From contig JADWOT020000004.1 in assembly GCA_036345935.2 (NCBI GenBank), positions 8,080,734-8,144,733 of the forward strand: 64,000 nucleotides of DNA, written 5' to 3'. Of the stretch, positions 34,189 to 48,200 are shown piece after piece. The notes beneath the pieces are model-generated. The model did not search any database and was not told the DNA's origin. It worked only from the letters and a program-made list of their open reading frames with translations. A program made the translations under genes and the position numbers. This DNA is from Taenia hydatigena (lineage: Eukaryota > Platyhelminthes > Cestoda > Cyclophyllidea > Taeniidae). Each line of letters starts with the position of its first letter. The stretch's first letter is position 1.

Positions 34189-34554
34189 GGTTCGGATCAC
34201 TCATGCAGCACCACATGGAAGCGCACAATGGTGAGTTTGTAGATGGTTTAGTCCAGTTAGCTAAAAATATGTTACTGCTTAAGCATGCTTCAATGGGCAT
34301 ACGAGAATCTCCAGAATTCATACCTTGTTGTGATATGTTGCAGGTCAAAATAAAGAGTCATCTGATGCACACTACTACTGCATGGAATGTTATGGGGACT
34401 GTCCAACATGGGAGACACTGGGAGACCACATCCGCCTAAGCCGTCCTTGTACGTTTTCCTCCATTTGTAAGACTCACTTCTTGATGACCAATTTTGCCGG
34501 TCGTGCCCCTGCCTTGCAGATGTTTGGAGCAAGCTGTACAGTCAAATGGGATAA
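34189..34554 (+). CDS. C2H2-like zinc-finger gene, 3' end, three exons
   Basis: Model: exon 34189-34230 (42 bp, between AATTGCAG and GTGAGT; FGSLMQHHMEAHN), exon 34344-34466 (123 bp, between ATGTTGCAG and GTAAGA; AHYYCMECYGDCPTWETLGD then HIRLSRPC), last exon 34520-34554 (after CCTTGCAG; VWSKLYSQMG, stop). All joins are phase 1. F-x-SLMQHHMEAH is the C-terminal half of a typical C2H2 finger, and YYCMEC...H looks like the start of another. The 5' part is missing. It sits 36 bases outside the end of the long inverted repeat, so the duplication may have cut it off. A DNA- or RNA-binding role is inferred only from the motif. Confidence 0.42.
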
Positions 34555-34921
34555 AACTCCCTCCAAGTAGGTGAGCTTCGCAAGTCCAAAAGGAGTTCAT
34601 TTATTGCCTTAAAGCATTTTTAGATGGGCGATTATCACTACGACAACGGAATTGCCTTTGCAGAACTTGCTTTAGTTTGTTGATATTGCGAGAAGCACAT
34701 GAATCGCAGGGGTCTGTTAGTACAACTTCTTGAAAGTGTCAGGTGTTTTAGGAATCACCCTCTGTTTAAGCTCTGCTTGGCTACGCTACGATTCCGTTTA
34801 ACGTGCTATCTTCTGCCACTTTCCTTGGGCAATCATTTGGGCACGTGCTTTAGCATAAGCATTAGTGTAACGCGCGCCTATTCCGTCGTCCGATGTTCCT
34901 GCAATTTGCCACTTTCAAATG

Positions 34922-35095
34922 TACGGACTCTTGCTTTTCTATTCAATTATTCCTTAATGCTTTTAAGGAAGCGCCTGGGCATTTGTTTCACCCAGTAAGT
35001 AGAAATTCCAATGCGAAATTTGACTGGGCATCTAGCTGGATGCAAATTACACCATACAACTTCTTAATCTTTGGACCAATGCAAGGCAAACGCTA
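34922..35095 (+). pseudogene. Fragment of the 61142-62186 gene
   Basis: About 172 bases matching 61575-61744 (minus). It covers the 3' end of that gene's intron including the CACCCAG acceptor, and about 32 codons of its exon 2 (FDWASSWMQITPYNF). The exon part differs at about 3 positions and the intron part at about 6, so the exon part is better conserved. It ends two codons after the match stops (GGCAAA) with TAA. Confidence 0.6.
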
Positions 35096-36150
35096 ATTCC
35101 TTCACATATAAACACTTTTAATCTAGGCAGGGCTGCTGCGATAATCAGCGGGCAACAACGCCGCTCAGTTCAGATGCTAGACTTTAAAAGGCACGCCACG
35201 TAAAGCTAGGTAAACTTTCCTCCCAGCTTTCATTCAAAAGGAAATGCGCGTTCATTTGTAATGCAGATCCTCTTTTAGAATTTTACCTATCCTTGGATCA
35301 TCAATGGTTCTGCAGCACATTATGTCGTTAAGCATGAAATTCTTGGAGTCAAATAACTAGCATAAAATTTACTTGACATGGTAGAAGGTTTGTGACTTCT
35401 CACCGCCAAAATATACTTTATGTACAAATACCTTTACTGATTGTTGGCAGTTCTCACTGAGGGCGGAATTCTCATTTAAAGCATGGACAACTGTAGCAAG
35501 TGCCTTTTGAATGCATGTTTTGGGTAGTGAGCGGTCAGATTAGCAACCTTCGTGACTCAGCAGAGGTCATTGATACCACGGAGAAATTAAACCCTGATTA
35601 CATCCATGCTGGTGCGTTAAAAATACGCATGTGGTGGAGTGGTTGAGTGGGCGCCTCCAGTAATAATAACATGGATCAGTCATGCAACACTTTCGTTCCC
35701 AACGCTGTCATGTCAAAATGAAGCAGGATTCTAATGTGCTTTGCACTGCGTCTCATTAAGCTAAGGATAATCGCAACAGCACGGATTAACTTAACTGCAC
35801 TCCGATCTTCGTAATTTTGGCTTTTTAAGGGTGACTAGGGAGATCCGTCTCGTTTACAAAGCTCCTCTTTTTACACTTACTTGTAAACGCTGATAATTTT
35901 GTGTAGAATGCACAAAGGTGGGCTTTAAGAAATGTGGTTTTGTTCTTAGTCTCACAATTTGCCCACCGCATCTAAAAATGCACGAATACATTGCTAAATG
36001 ATTCCTGCAAGTCTATGGGGGGTTGGATTGAAAAGAGTTTGAGTTTTAGAAATAAAACGGCTGTAGGATTATAGAAACCGCACCGACGACGCGTTATGAC
36101 GACAAACACATGAGTCTGCAGTCTGCAACTTCACTGTGAGCTAAGGTGTC
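35096..36150. other. No supported gene
   Basis: About 1 kb of AT-richer sequence. No long frame, repeat copy or motif seen. Confidence 0.5.
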
Positions 36151-36268
36151 ATGATGGGAAAATTGGGGGAAGGGGAAGTAAGTAATTCTTCGCAGCTCCA
36201 TATGGCATTGGTCAACGATAGGTGCAGCCAGAGTCAGGCGATCAGGGTGGGTGGCAATACTGTTTCAG

Positions 36269-36442
36269 TTGAAGGATCCGCCTTTTGTGTTTGCATCCAC
36301 TCCCTCATCTGTAGTGCACGACATGCTGCGTTTTGTCCAGAACAGGGCGGACTTGCAACTCCACTGTGTTGGGAATTCCCTCCAATTCAGTCATGCGTGC
36401 GATCAGACCTTCATGGTTCCCAAGTTAAGAAAACTAGGTTGA
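36269..36442 (+). CDS. Candidate terminal exon
   Basis: After a CTGTTTCAG acceptor, 58 codons run to TGA, containing PPFVFASTPSSVVHDMLRFV and QFSHACDQTFMVPKLRKLG. A second frame is also open across the region. No family recognised and no upstream exon placed. Confidence 0.2.
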   Translation: MKDPPFVFASTPSSVVHDMLRFVQNRADLQLHCVGNSLQFSHACDQTFMVPKLRKLG

Positions 36443-36575
36443 ACAGGCTGTACAATGGATAGTCGAAGTCGAAATCCTGCAGTCGAATTCGAGCAGTGAT
36501 AATATGCCAAGATCACACCAGACTTTTGTCTTATTTATTTCTGATGCTCCCATTATACTCTCGTTGGCACCAGAT

Positions 36576-36809
36576 TCAGCAGGTAGAAATGCAATTCGAA
36601 GAGGAAGAAAGTTGTTTCAGAGAAGTTGTGAATTGACCCTTGTTCAAGAACATATCTGCCCTGAATTGATGGTGTTGCAAGAAATTCAAGGTGTTGTTTG
36701 CATCCATATCGTAATCACAAAGGCGGCACTTCGCGTCCATCCCATCATGGACTACTTTGGAAGTTGAAGTGAGACCATGGTAAAACACTTTAGACATAAT
36801 TCTTTTCAC
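36576..36809 (-). CDS. Small C2H2-like zinc-finger frame
   Basis: Minus strand. It reads DAKCRLCDYDMDANN then TLNFLQHHQFRADMF: C-x2-C, then a hydrophobic stretch and a His pair at finger-like distance. A donor-like GTCAAT follows AACAAGG. The finger is irregular (His-His instead of H-x3-H). It lies 2 kb from the other zinc-finger exons but on the opposite strand. Function unknown. Confidence 0.28.
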   Translation of the reverse strand: MKRIMSKVFYHGLTSTSKVVHDGMDAKCRLCDYDMDANNTLNFLQHHQFRADMFLNKGQFTTSLKQLSSSSNCISTC

Positions 36810-36882
36810 TGTCCAAAGTCATCACAACATTCGATTGCGACAGCTCTAAGCAACCGAATGCGTGCCTAGACCAGTAGATTAG

Positions 36883-38140
36883 TTGCTTTTGCTTGACCCT
36901 CTTACATCTGTGTTAGTCGGGAAATATCCGAATGGACACAATCGACACCACCTCGAAGCTCCCAGAACAAAGTTCAGGACAACTTTGGTCGTGATTAGTC
37001 AAGGGAGGGTTGCTGATCTCCTATTTCAAGCATTACTAGTCCTAAATAACGCCTTGATTTTGCTTAACCCTATTAGGAATAGCAAAGTTAGGCAAACTTA
37101 TTTGCAGGGACAGGTTGTAGCACCATCTTTGTTAAGACAGGTATGGAATTTGGGCGATTTGGCAACGAATGTCTGAGGGCTGATCCGTTCTCACGTACTC
37201 GGTATCGGCACCGTTCTCGCCTCTCGTCCATGAGATACATCACACGAAACATGATCATTTCATCAATTTCTAAACAAGAAGGTAGAAGTCATAGCTAACA
37301 AAGAATTTTAAAGCCGGATCACCAGTGGCTGCACTTTGGATTGATGTCTATATCGTTATTATTACTCGTGAAATCACCGCAATGTAAAGTTGCATGGGTG
37401 CTTTGGTGAAATGGATGATCAAAGTGGATTTTGGTTCTAAAATGTAATGCTTTGACTTGACAATGTCTGTAATTTTCTTCAAGAATTGCAAAATAATGTG
37501 CAATTTTGCAAAATCTCTAAAAATATCAACTTTCGTTAGCGAATTCGCTCCGACTTCATTCAATGGCATCTAGTATCCAACTTGGATTTTTTTTTAAACT
37601 CAGCACAATTTGATGGCAAATTTTATTCATTCATGATTGAGTTCACTTTGATGAGCCATTTCCTCGCAGCATTGACTTGGTCATGGATAGCTAAATGAAG
37701 GAGCAAGAATGATGTTTTGTACTGCGACAATAGCATTGGTTAAGAAACCGAGGTCAAGTCAAACAGAAAAGTGCTCAAATCATTGCGAATTGGCGATGAA
37801 AGCATTTCTCAGTTGCAGGAATTGATTGCTTCAAACAGAAAATTTCCAGTTTAAACTGCTTCACTCATCCAAATCTGTCATTTGTCCTGCAACTAAGCAA
37901 AGCTAAACAGTTTTTTGAGTTGGTAATTATTAAAATGAGGCACCGACGAGTGGGTAACCAGTCACAATTAACGTTGACTCGAATTTTGCACTGCGCATTT
38001 TGCGGTAATGTCGGGTTGTAATGTTTCGAGGCTTACTCGATCAAAAGTGGGAGAGGATTTGACAGAGACACTTAGTCTATCGTTCTAGACACGTGCGATG
38101 TTGCTTACAAGTGTTTTGACCTTAAGTCGGAACAGCTAAA
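36883..38140. other. No supported gene
   Basis: Scattered frames of 73-97 codons only (36883-37176 plus, 37348-37569 minus), without splice or comparative support. Confidence 0.45.
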
Positions 38141-41100
38141 GGCCTTGAAGCGAGTAAGGCTTGATCACACCGACCGAGGTGTCCCTTCGACTGCTCACAG
38201 TTCTTCCAGGAGCGCAATTTCTCCTTTAAAGAGTCGCCTCAATCGTTGTCCCAAAAACAGGCAGGAACGTCTGTGTGTGTGCCTGTGCATATGTAGTGCA
38301 GAACCATATTCAACTCATCCTCTCCTCCTCAATTGCCCTTCTAGCCGACCAAATCGACATTTCTATCCTATATGAAGATCTCCTTCAGTTGTTCATCGTA
38401 TTGCCATTTAATTGCCATAATAATTTAAACTTCACCTATCGCCAACACTCCATCACTCACCCACCAACTCACTTCACTAATATTTAAACGCATTTTCCTT
38501 ATTGTGACTCTCCTACTTCCTCCCTTATTTCAGATTGAAGTGAACTTCGCACATGGAACTAGCATATTTAATGATACCAAAGTGATGTGTGCAAGCGAGG
38601 TAAGAAGATAGCACAGGGTCAGGAGAGGGAGAGGTAGCATAGCTTATCCCTAATTTTTACTGTAGACATCGGTCTTGGCCTTTTGTCTTCTCTGGAACGG
38701 CGGGCCGGATGGTTGGAACTGATGCCGGGATGGCGAGGGAGGTAACAAACGCAAAAAAATAACAAGAGGCTGGGTAAAGGGAAAAAAGAAGCGAATGGGT
38801 GGCACTGATGGCCAACTGAATTAAAGGGACGAATCCACGAAGAAGTATGAGTAGCAGTGGACGAAACAACACGTTAACGATCATATCCGACGCTGTTGTA
38901 CGATGGACCATTTCGAATCCTACACGTGTGAATCGACTAGCGGCACATATTGTCGCGTAGTGTCTCTCAGCCCCGTCTGATGTTGGACTTAGGAGGCACC
39001 CATTGCAAGTGGTTTTGTGGCAACAGACATCACTTCCTTTCGTGTCGTTTCACCTTAATCAATTTCTCTGCAATATGGCGCATGCAAAAGCAGTGGAGGA
39101 GGAAGAGACGGACCACCGATACCAATGTGCTTTAAATGAAATGCACTGCCGTGTCTGGTCTGCTTTCCGTCAGCTTTTTATCTCTGTTGTTTCCTTTTGG
39201 AAGGACGACTTTCTGGCAGTTGGGGCAACGCGAGATATGAATCTAGTGAAGACAATGGCGACTATCTGTTAGTAGCTGAAATAAAGCTTGTGGAGGTGTG
39301 CTTTTGCTGCGTATTTCAAATTGCATAACTGGGACAATTGCTGTGCTGCACCAGGGAGGACAACAGTGATGATTGCACCTCTCCAGTGGAAGGGATAAAC
39401 ATACATGATTGTTAGGCTGAAAGCCACGAAAGAATAGTTGGATGAGAGGCGAGGATGAGACGCTCACAGAGGAGAGGAGGTAGAGAAAAGAATGGAGAAG
39501 GGCTATTGCCGGATGTTTCTGCGCAGTGATGTGGCACTGCGTTCCTTATTACCTGTTCTCTTTCTTCCACATTCTCCTAGATACCTTCGTTACGCATTTC
39601 TTCAATCACGTTTTTGAGTGAGGTTTGAAGGAATGAGCCTTGTGGAAGGGATATAAGTTTCTATCAATCGACAAACTCGAAGACGCTTTTCATGGTTTAC
39701 TTTGATAAGTGAAGTGAACTACTTGCAGCAATACTGGAACGCCAACGCACGTAAATGAAGTTAGTGAGGAGGAGGCTATGATGAAACAGGATTATAGCAC
39801 AGTCTACCTCTAATTTCTGCAATTTCTATCTGCGTTGACACTTTGGAGCCCAACGACAGAGAAGGAAGCTGGAGTATCACGGATAGATTGGCACGGAGGC
39901 GGTAAAGGTGAATGATGAGAAGTGGAACAAAAGTGAGTAGATGTCGAAGTGGGACGGAGGCAGTGATGTAGAACTGAATGATGAAAACGATGATAACGTG
40001 GGAAGTAAGAAGAATGTTAGAAGGCGGTGGAACGCGTATGCGAGCGTATGTGATTAACCTCTTCTGACTGGATCGGTGCCACGCATCGCGGGATGGCTTC
40101 ATGGGGGACAGATATCACCGGCCTCTGTGCTTCACTTCGATATGCTCGATCTCCTACTTGTTTGCCAGCTTTTCAATCACTTAATTCAGGGACTAGCAAC
40201 CTTAGCAAAGCCTTTAATAGAACGTCTTTAGTAATTTGACATGCTAAGGAAACTGCGAAGTTCTGTTTGGTCAGTTATTTTTGGTCCATTTCTCGCCTGC
40301 TTTATGCGGTCTTGAGCGACTGACACCTCATACGACAAAACTCTATGTCTCCTGAAGTTTATAAAGCATTCGATGAAAAGACAATTCTTTGGATTAGCTT
40401 GACTCTTCTTGAAGGAGCTGATACAAAGCTCGAGACCGATGGAGTGGTTCTCTGTTCCTACGCTCTACGTTAAATTTTGTCAAGGAGTAATGATCGTGGG
40501 AGAGGCTGCACATTCTCAGAGAAGCGGTTTTATTCCCTTCCCCGCCTTTCTCTGCCCTTCTTTTTTGTCCTCTTAATCTCAGTGTAACTGCCATCGTTCC
40601 CCCTGCTCTCTGAAAATTGGTAGTTAATAATTGTCCTGTGCTCGGCACAGATCGGAGCAGTTATAATGTTTAATTGAAGGCAGATTTTTGACCTGTTTTT
40701 ATGGACCGGATGTTGCTGACTTTGTAAGGTTAGTGTCTTGTGTTCTCGATAAAAAACCACATTACTGACTGCCAATGATAACGTAATTATACTGCACGTT
40801 TGGATGTGCGCTCAGATTATTCAAGCTTTGTGTATTGTGGTTGTGAACATTGACGGAACTGATCCGCCAAATTATTTTCATCTCGCTTAAACTTCAAGCC
40901 CATTCAGACCTCTTATAAGCCACCGATAAGTGTTTAGAATTGATGAACCTATTTGTAGGGAGATCGCTGTGTGCTCAAGGTCTTTCCAGCGCCATTCATT
41001 CGCGACTCCGCCATGAACACCGATCGCATGAAACGCAAGACCGCCACTGCCATGTACATGGTCTATACCTCAAATGCCAGAACCATGTCCACTAGGCCAT

Positions 41101-42370
41101 CGTCGTCTGAGCGGCGTTTTAGCTGAGGGGTGGATGGGGAGAGAGAGATCGTGGTAAATGTGTAAACGCGTTAGCGGCCACTTTCAATATCACCTCGTAC
41201 ATTGCTTTCATCTTTGCTCGTCCCACTGATGAGGGCAACAAGGCGGTGTAGGGAAGCACTGTAGGGTAGTTTAGGGAGATTTCAGATCAATCGGCAAACC
41301 AGTGCTTGGCCGTGTGTGCTGCAGATGTGCGATTGATTGAGCTGGAGATGGAAACCCGTCAGCTTCCTTCTGGCGTTCCATTGTTCTCCTCTTTTGCTCT
41401 TTCTCTCCCTCTTTCTCCAAGTCACATCAGTGAATACCTTTGATGTGGTCAAGTCATCGCCATTGTGCGTCGGATCGGCATACCGATATTCATAGCGGTC
41501 GTAGAAAGAAGTAGTAGTGGGCAGGAGAACGAACGACTGATTGGGTGAGTGGGTGGGTGGGTAATCTGCCGTGCAGATGGGCAGTTGTTGACAGGTAGAG
41601 AGGATAGCGCGTATGAGGTCAGAGGTGACAAGTACAAAGTTGCTTTTGCTGTTGTTGTGTCGATGGTGATAGTGGGTGCTAGTGAAGTACTGACAGATGG
41701 ATGGGAAACATGAAAGCATGACAGCGTATTCTCACTAGGCTCATTTCTTCTTCGATCTTATTAGGCAGTAAAACGTATGGGCAGTAAAGCAGCAGCAGCA
41801 GCAGTTGGCCAGCTTTTTGTTTACTGAGGAAAAGGGCTTATGGCTTATGTCAATGGCGCCCTTGCTAGGTGGTGAGGGCGGATTCTTCCTCCTTGTTTGC
41901 ACCATTCCATACTAATCCACGTTATCTTGAGCTGAGCTTTCATTATTCCACACCGTACTGCGCTATCTTACATTCGGATATTGATGTAATCATCCTACTC
42001 GCTCTTGCTAAGCCAACTTTCACCACTACCACCACCCCCACCGAATGCCTTCTAGTCGACTAAGAAGCAAAGTCAACGAATGGCACTCTTGCACCCTTGC
42101 AAAAGTAAATGAGCACATCACAAAAGTCAACCACCGCTAATTGAAATGAGGCTATTAAAGCATATGAAAGGTGGGCAGATGCATTAAGAGCTAGGCATAG
42201 AAAGAAAGCAACGACCAATTTTTGAACATCATCCTTATTTGAGTACCATAGAAGGCTGATTACTAGTACACGGAAACAGATGCACTCGCGATGCACCTCA
42301 ACGCAAATCTGCTACGAATTATGCACCAATGTCCATCATATCACTAACGCGATGGTACGCTAGGAAGCAA
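38141..42370. other. Mostly noncoding, with recurrent GTGGGTGGGT/ACCCACCC patches
   Basis: Contains ACCCACC-type patches at 38455-38470 and 41535-41560, similar to those at 13895-13925 and 21025-21045. The longest frame is 41282-41719 (minus, 145 codons, with FYDRYEYRYADPTHNGDDL). It is only weakly suggestive. A CAGCAGCAGCAG run lies at 41790. Confidence 0.4.
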
Positions 42371-42831
42371 CTCCGTGTCCTGCGGTGACTTCGGATCCAA
42401 CGCTAATAGTATGCAAAATATTACACTTTCTTTGGATGATAGCTCCGAGCGCACACTTTTGACCACGCACTTAGCCATTGAAATGGCTACTGGTCAGAAG
42501 TCTACTTCCACACTCAACCATCGCCACCACCAACTGCATCGCATCCATGTGAACACAGAATAAAGTAACTGTAGCAAGCAGAGAAAAACTTCTAGTTCAA
42601 CTTGTTCATCTTCGTGTCTGATTGCGAACACACTTACCGGATCATTCTTTTGTCTCCCTTGCGTTACACATTCCACCTCTTCGCCCCTCAATGCCCGCCC
42701 TCCCACGCATATCTTCTCCAACAACCTAACAGCAAAGAAATGAAAATGCTGCAATCACACACTCACATCCATTCTGCTGAGCCAGCTTCATGTTCATTGA
42801 TGATCTAGACACGATGTGATCTTTCTATTAG

Positions 42832-43244
42832 GTAAAATTCAAATCCTAATGTGTCTCATGGACATTAACGTGCACATCGTATGCGAATTGACATTCATGT
42901 TTGGTGCCAGCCTTCACAGCCAAATGAAAAGACCCGTTGCGCTGGTGCAAGGATATTCCATCTACATGCAAGAGTCTACAAACCGACTCAACAGAGTTAT
43001 GGACAAGTTAGTATTATACGGGTGTAAAATGAGCCTCACGCCATCATCTTCACCCTCATCAAACAACTCTGGATGTCTCAGCAGAGTTTTCTCAGTGACG
43101 CTAATTAATTTCTTTCCTCCTTGAAACAGGCACCAAAACCGCTTGATAGTGTGCCAAAGTGATTGTGCAAAAGGTTACGCGAATTGCATTCAGTCCATCA
43201 AAATTTGGCAGATTGATCGACTGAGATTCGATCACGCATCTTGA
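42832..43244 (+). CDS. Candidate gene 3' end, two exons
   Basis: Exon 42832-43006 follows TTTCTATTAG and reads MDINVHIVCELTFMFGASLH then RPVALVQGYSIYMQESTNRL. The intron is 43007-43129 (123 bp, GTTAGT...CCTTGAAACAG). Exon 43130-43244 continues in phase as HQNRLIVCQSDCAKGYANCI and ends FDHAS, TGA. Cysteines are concentrated in the second exon. A possible upstream exon (42375-42494, with DDSSERTLLTTHLAIEMAT) would join only through a weak GTCAGA donor. Family unknown. Confidence 0.3.
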
Positions 43245-45254
43245 GGCACCAGGCTACTCATTCATAGTCAGTAATGCCGTAACGGGTGTTTACCCGAATC
43301 GCACCCGAACTCGCACGTCAAGTCTAATCTGGAGATGGAAGGGTGTAAATCAACCGTCCGAAGCTTTTGAAGCAATAGCAAAGGCGAAGTTCACCTTTAA
43401 TGCTGTTCAATAATGCCTCCATGCTTATAAAATATTCCCTTGAAATAAAGCAAACTCTATTCGAATTCAGGATCTGTAGCTTCTTAGACAAGAGGAAAAG
43501 CCAGACACTAGAAACATTTTTAACCGTATCACCTCACGTTTCATCGAAGTGACTATTTATACGAGTGCTATCTCTGACCGCAAACTTAATGGATAAGTAT
43601 AAATAGGACAATCACCAAGTTGACTGTGAATAAGTCTCTTCACCTTCCCTTTCACTACCCTACTCTCCATTACCTACCCCTTTTCAGCCATCCGATTGTT
43701 TGCTGCTGTACAATGGTAGTCACTCGATGACGGCCTTTCAATTAGTAGTACAAATTTGGGGCCAAGAGTAATATGGACCCTTCTTCATTCCACTTGAGGG
43801 AACAACTTTAATCTTTGAACAAACATTCAGTGCTGCATTACTTTTATTTGCAAACATTGTAAATGTTAGCGCTGGTCTCTGGATTTCACCCATAATACAG
43901 CTATGATCGGGTTATTCAGAGGTGTCATTGTTGTTGCCACGTTGGCGGGTGCTGTTGAACCCAGAACACACCATTTACATCCTTGTTTCGCTTTTACAAT
44001 ATTTTTTTCTTTCGCTGATCTTCGAACTCTGACACAACAATGTTGACTTTGTTATGCATTATTGGACGGCAGCTTCTGCACCGATGGTATCAATGGAAAA
44101 AGTAGACTTATTTTCTAAACAGCTGAAGTTCCGCTTTTAACATTTGTTGTTCATTTGACATGTCTTTGCTCTAGCTGACCTAAAGCTATTCATTGAATTT
44201 CTTGATTATCTGGATTTTCAAAACACCTGTAATCAAGGTGTTGCCAAATACTGGGAAAGGCAGGAAAGATTTCTTAGCTTCGCCAAAATCTGAGGAGACT
44301 TCAGATAGAGAAGAGTGCTCATTTATCACTACTTTACCTCTCATGCAACGAAGTGAGGTCACAACGATGTGCATCTCACCAAGGGAGGTTCTCGACCAAA
44401 TCAACTTAATGAATGGATTTTGCGGTCGAGTTTCTGGCAAAACCAACGATACCTCGACTACCACCCCTAATTCACACATCGACTAGCACGGTAATCAGAG
44501 ATGTTAGTGCCATAATTATGGTGCATATAGAAGATGAGCAAATCAGACCCGCTTTCCTGATTTTCTTTAACTCGTCCCGTCACTTCACAACCTCTGAGTA
44601 GTAACGGTGGGAGGAGACCTTGTTAATTGCACTCCAAATAACTAGATTAAAGAGACCAGTTGTTGAGGTCACTCCTTTACGAAAGGGCTTATCTCCAATT
44701 TGACACATTTCTTGGTGTGGACCATCTACATATAGCGAGAAGAAGCGAAGTGATTGCACGTGGCTAATAACAGCTAGCCGCACCTTATAAGATGGTATTT
44801 TTCCTGATTTAGCTCTAACTAATCAGTGCTAACTGTGCGACGCTAGGGAAGGAAGGTTAATGATCCCATAGTTTTGCCACTGGCTTTGCAAAAGCTACAT
44901 CCATGCATGTCAATGGAGTGTGAGACCGTTGATCTTAAGCATCATCTACGTTGTAACGCTGGAAGGGAGATGTCAAATCACATCTTGGCAAGTCGCATAC
45001 CTTTGCCGCCAAATTTTGTTGGGATTCTTGTTCATTATTTTCAAAGAACAAGCTCAGACTTAGAGACATTCTGCGGTAATGGCTAAAAGACCTATCAGAC
45101 TCCATTGTCATATTAAAATATTCTCACATGGCACTAATGGCACTATATATTTGAGCTAAATTTCAACAAATGCTGCACAAACGAGGTAAAGAATGAGCAT
45201 ACTCTATGCAGCATCACTATATTACTCCCTTACTTACTCATTCCCCTCACATTC
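43245..45254. other. No convincing gene
   Basis: The best frame is 44193-44486 (plus, 97 codons, with SDREECSFITTLPLMQRSEV). It has no splice or comparative support. Confidence 0.4.
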
Positions 45255-48200
45255 ATGCATTTGCCTGTTTACTATCCCGCCCTCCTGCTTTTCTTATATG
45301 ACTATGCCAGCACACACACACACGCACACATAACATTTTCCTCCACTTCTCACTCTCGCATTCTTGCCAAATCACGTCATCTGCGCCTCCTTTATTCCCA
45401 TTCTGTGTACGCCAGTGCTAAGCGCAATAGCGAGGCACTTATTCGTGCATTTGCTACTGCAATGCTGGCATCAGCATTCTGCCAAACGCCAATGTCAAAG
45501 GAATCGTGAGGCCGCAGCCGATTGCGACATTGCCACGACCACCAAATCAGCTGCCTTCAACATTAACACTATTAATTCAACTTGCTTTGCTCAATTAAAT
45601 GTAATAGAACGCACAACATATTCCACGCATTAGAGGAGAGCAAAGATGATGAGATGCAAAGGCGGTATAATGTGTGCAATGCCACAAATGCAAAGGAAAG
45701 GGCGTAGATGGATTGAGGGCAGGGGTGAAATGAAGAGCACCGTACAACGGTAGAACGCGATAAAGTATACCAGTGGCACGACATGTACTACAACCGTCAC
45801 CGGTGTAGCATAACCTCATGGAGTGACAGAACCCATAGGTTACCACCCCGTGCGATCACTGGCGTCTGTAACATCAACTGATGGGCATGATATGGTTTAA
45901 GGGCGGTGATCAAACATCCACAGCGAAACACCGATGTTTCGTAGCCACACTGTCATGATCTGATTCATAAGAAGATGGAATGCGCTTGGTAAATATGTCC
46001 TACCATTGGTCAAAAGAGAGTATAATCCTGAAATGTGCTGCCGCGAAATCGCATCAGTCGCGTGCGTAAGCAGCCCTTCTACTCGTAGAGGTATGCTTGG
46101 TGCTGTGCTGCTTGTGGTGTGTTTCGGGTCTGTGGATCCGTTCCAGAAAACAAATGATCATGCCATGAGTGGCTCATTCTCTGGAAGATTATTTATTTCT
46201 CTTCTAACCAGCTATGAGTGTCGCCAGTATTCATGCGCTTAATATGAGACACTTTTCTGCATTTAACGGTGCTCTATCATACTGTCAGTGTTGCTCGTGA
46301 AGTTGGATTTTTATCAAGTCATTGAGAAAGCAAGGTGAAAATGCGATGATTTATAATGCACTGAAATGACTGCTACGCAAGAAATAAGGATGGAGTTGTA
46401 AAATTTTGACATTTTCTAGACAAAGTTGGTATGCTAAAGGCCTTGTTAGTTTGAGGTTGAACTGAGGCTACGCAAGCAAGTCATTATACCCAATGGATAT
46501 GGTTTTCCTTCAGCGTCCATAATTTGTCTGTATTTAATAGCCACTGCAAATGCAAAGAATCGGCACTGCCGCTTGTGCATGCAATTCAGCCCATCCACCC
46601 GTCAATAAGGCACCTGCCACAATATTGCACTGTGGTGATTATTCAGAATGCGGAAGAGAAGGAAGATGCGTAAGTGATGCTGAGTAGGCTAAGTAATGGG
46701 ACATGAATGCCACCACCGAAAATAGAGGTGACGAAAATGTAGGTGCGAGGGAGTATGCCAATTGGGAAACAAAATATAAATGAAAATAAAAATCTAACAA
46801 CCAGCCAAGATGATAGAGTGCAAGGTGTTGCTAAAAGAGATAAAGCAAACCTTACATTTTCAGGCTATGTGCACTTCACCAACCGAAATTTGGCTCAAAA
46901 TTTCATTGCTGGCGTTTTCGTAAATAACTGCTTATGAGACAATCCTAGTGTGCTGGCTTTAGAAATCAAGAATTGGCAGCTTCTATAATGAATGGAAGTA
47001 AAAATTTGTGAGAGGCACCAAATTTCTTTTCGAGCAAATCTATGTCTGCATAATCAGAGCTAGTCTAATCCTTACGGCAGCAAAATACAGCAAGGTTATT
47101 TCGAAGCGGCTCGCTGCCCATCATCCTATGCGAAAATAAAATCCATTTCTAAACCATTAAACCACGTACTTATATTATGGGCTACGCTTACATTTGTGAT
47201 CTTCCCACAAGTTGAACTAAAAAAGAAACAATAACACATGAAAACTGTCATTCAAGGCTGTAAAATGAATATTCGGCATAAAGGCTTATCAACAGCCGGA
47301 ATACTAATTGCATACCAAGCAGCTAGCAGGTATTTTGGGTCATTGGACATGTTTTGGTAAACGGAATGAAGGGTTTCTTGCTAAATCCTGGAAGTGAGGT
47401 GCTTACTCTTCCGAAGTTGGATTGAGCGATGACGCTGGGGCTGCTTTGTTGTGTAACCAATGCAGACTCTGCAGAAAATATATGTGAGGTGGGTGCATAC
47501 CGCCCGCACCTCTTGTCTACTGCGTTCAGCATTTCCTTTTGCTTGCATGGTCCGAGTCAACACGCGACTCTTTACAGATTGCTTGTGCTAATGCGATGGG
47601 ACAGCTAGGCGCTTTGGAGATCCAAAACCCTCTTGCCTTCATAAAACTTTAATTCTTACAAAGTGTTTGGCAAGAGAATGCTAGGAAGCTGTCGCATATT
47701 GGGGACATGCCAGTACTCTGTGTATCTCTCCGTTGACGTCCATCAGTAGCTCCGCTCAAAATGCTGGTACGCATTAGATTGTGGCCTGATTCTGATGCAA
47801 ATGGTGAGAGGCACAGCATCTGCATTACGATGAGTATTTCTTTTCCTGTACTGCTGTGCATAATTGTACTACGGCTGCTCTCCTCACCAATATGCGGTCA
47901 AGCCATCTATTCCTTTAATTGTTTTAGGCTATGCGAGTGCCTGATGATTCCTACTTGCCATTAAATTGCCCCTCTCTCAGATTATGCATAAAGTGACACA
48001 CCATCGCCTTATTTTGTCTAGTCTGGTAGTTCCCTTCATGTCCTTTCCAGAATAAATACGGCAGCCACAGCCGCATATTTTAAAGCAATTAAATTTTTTA
48101 ATCAACTCTTTATTTAGACGCATTCTTGTCTTACTTTAGATAAAAATGATGATTAAGCTCCAACAGACTTGGAATGTGCCATAAGCACTAGGATTGCAGT

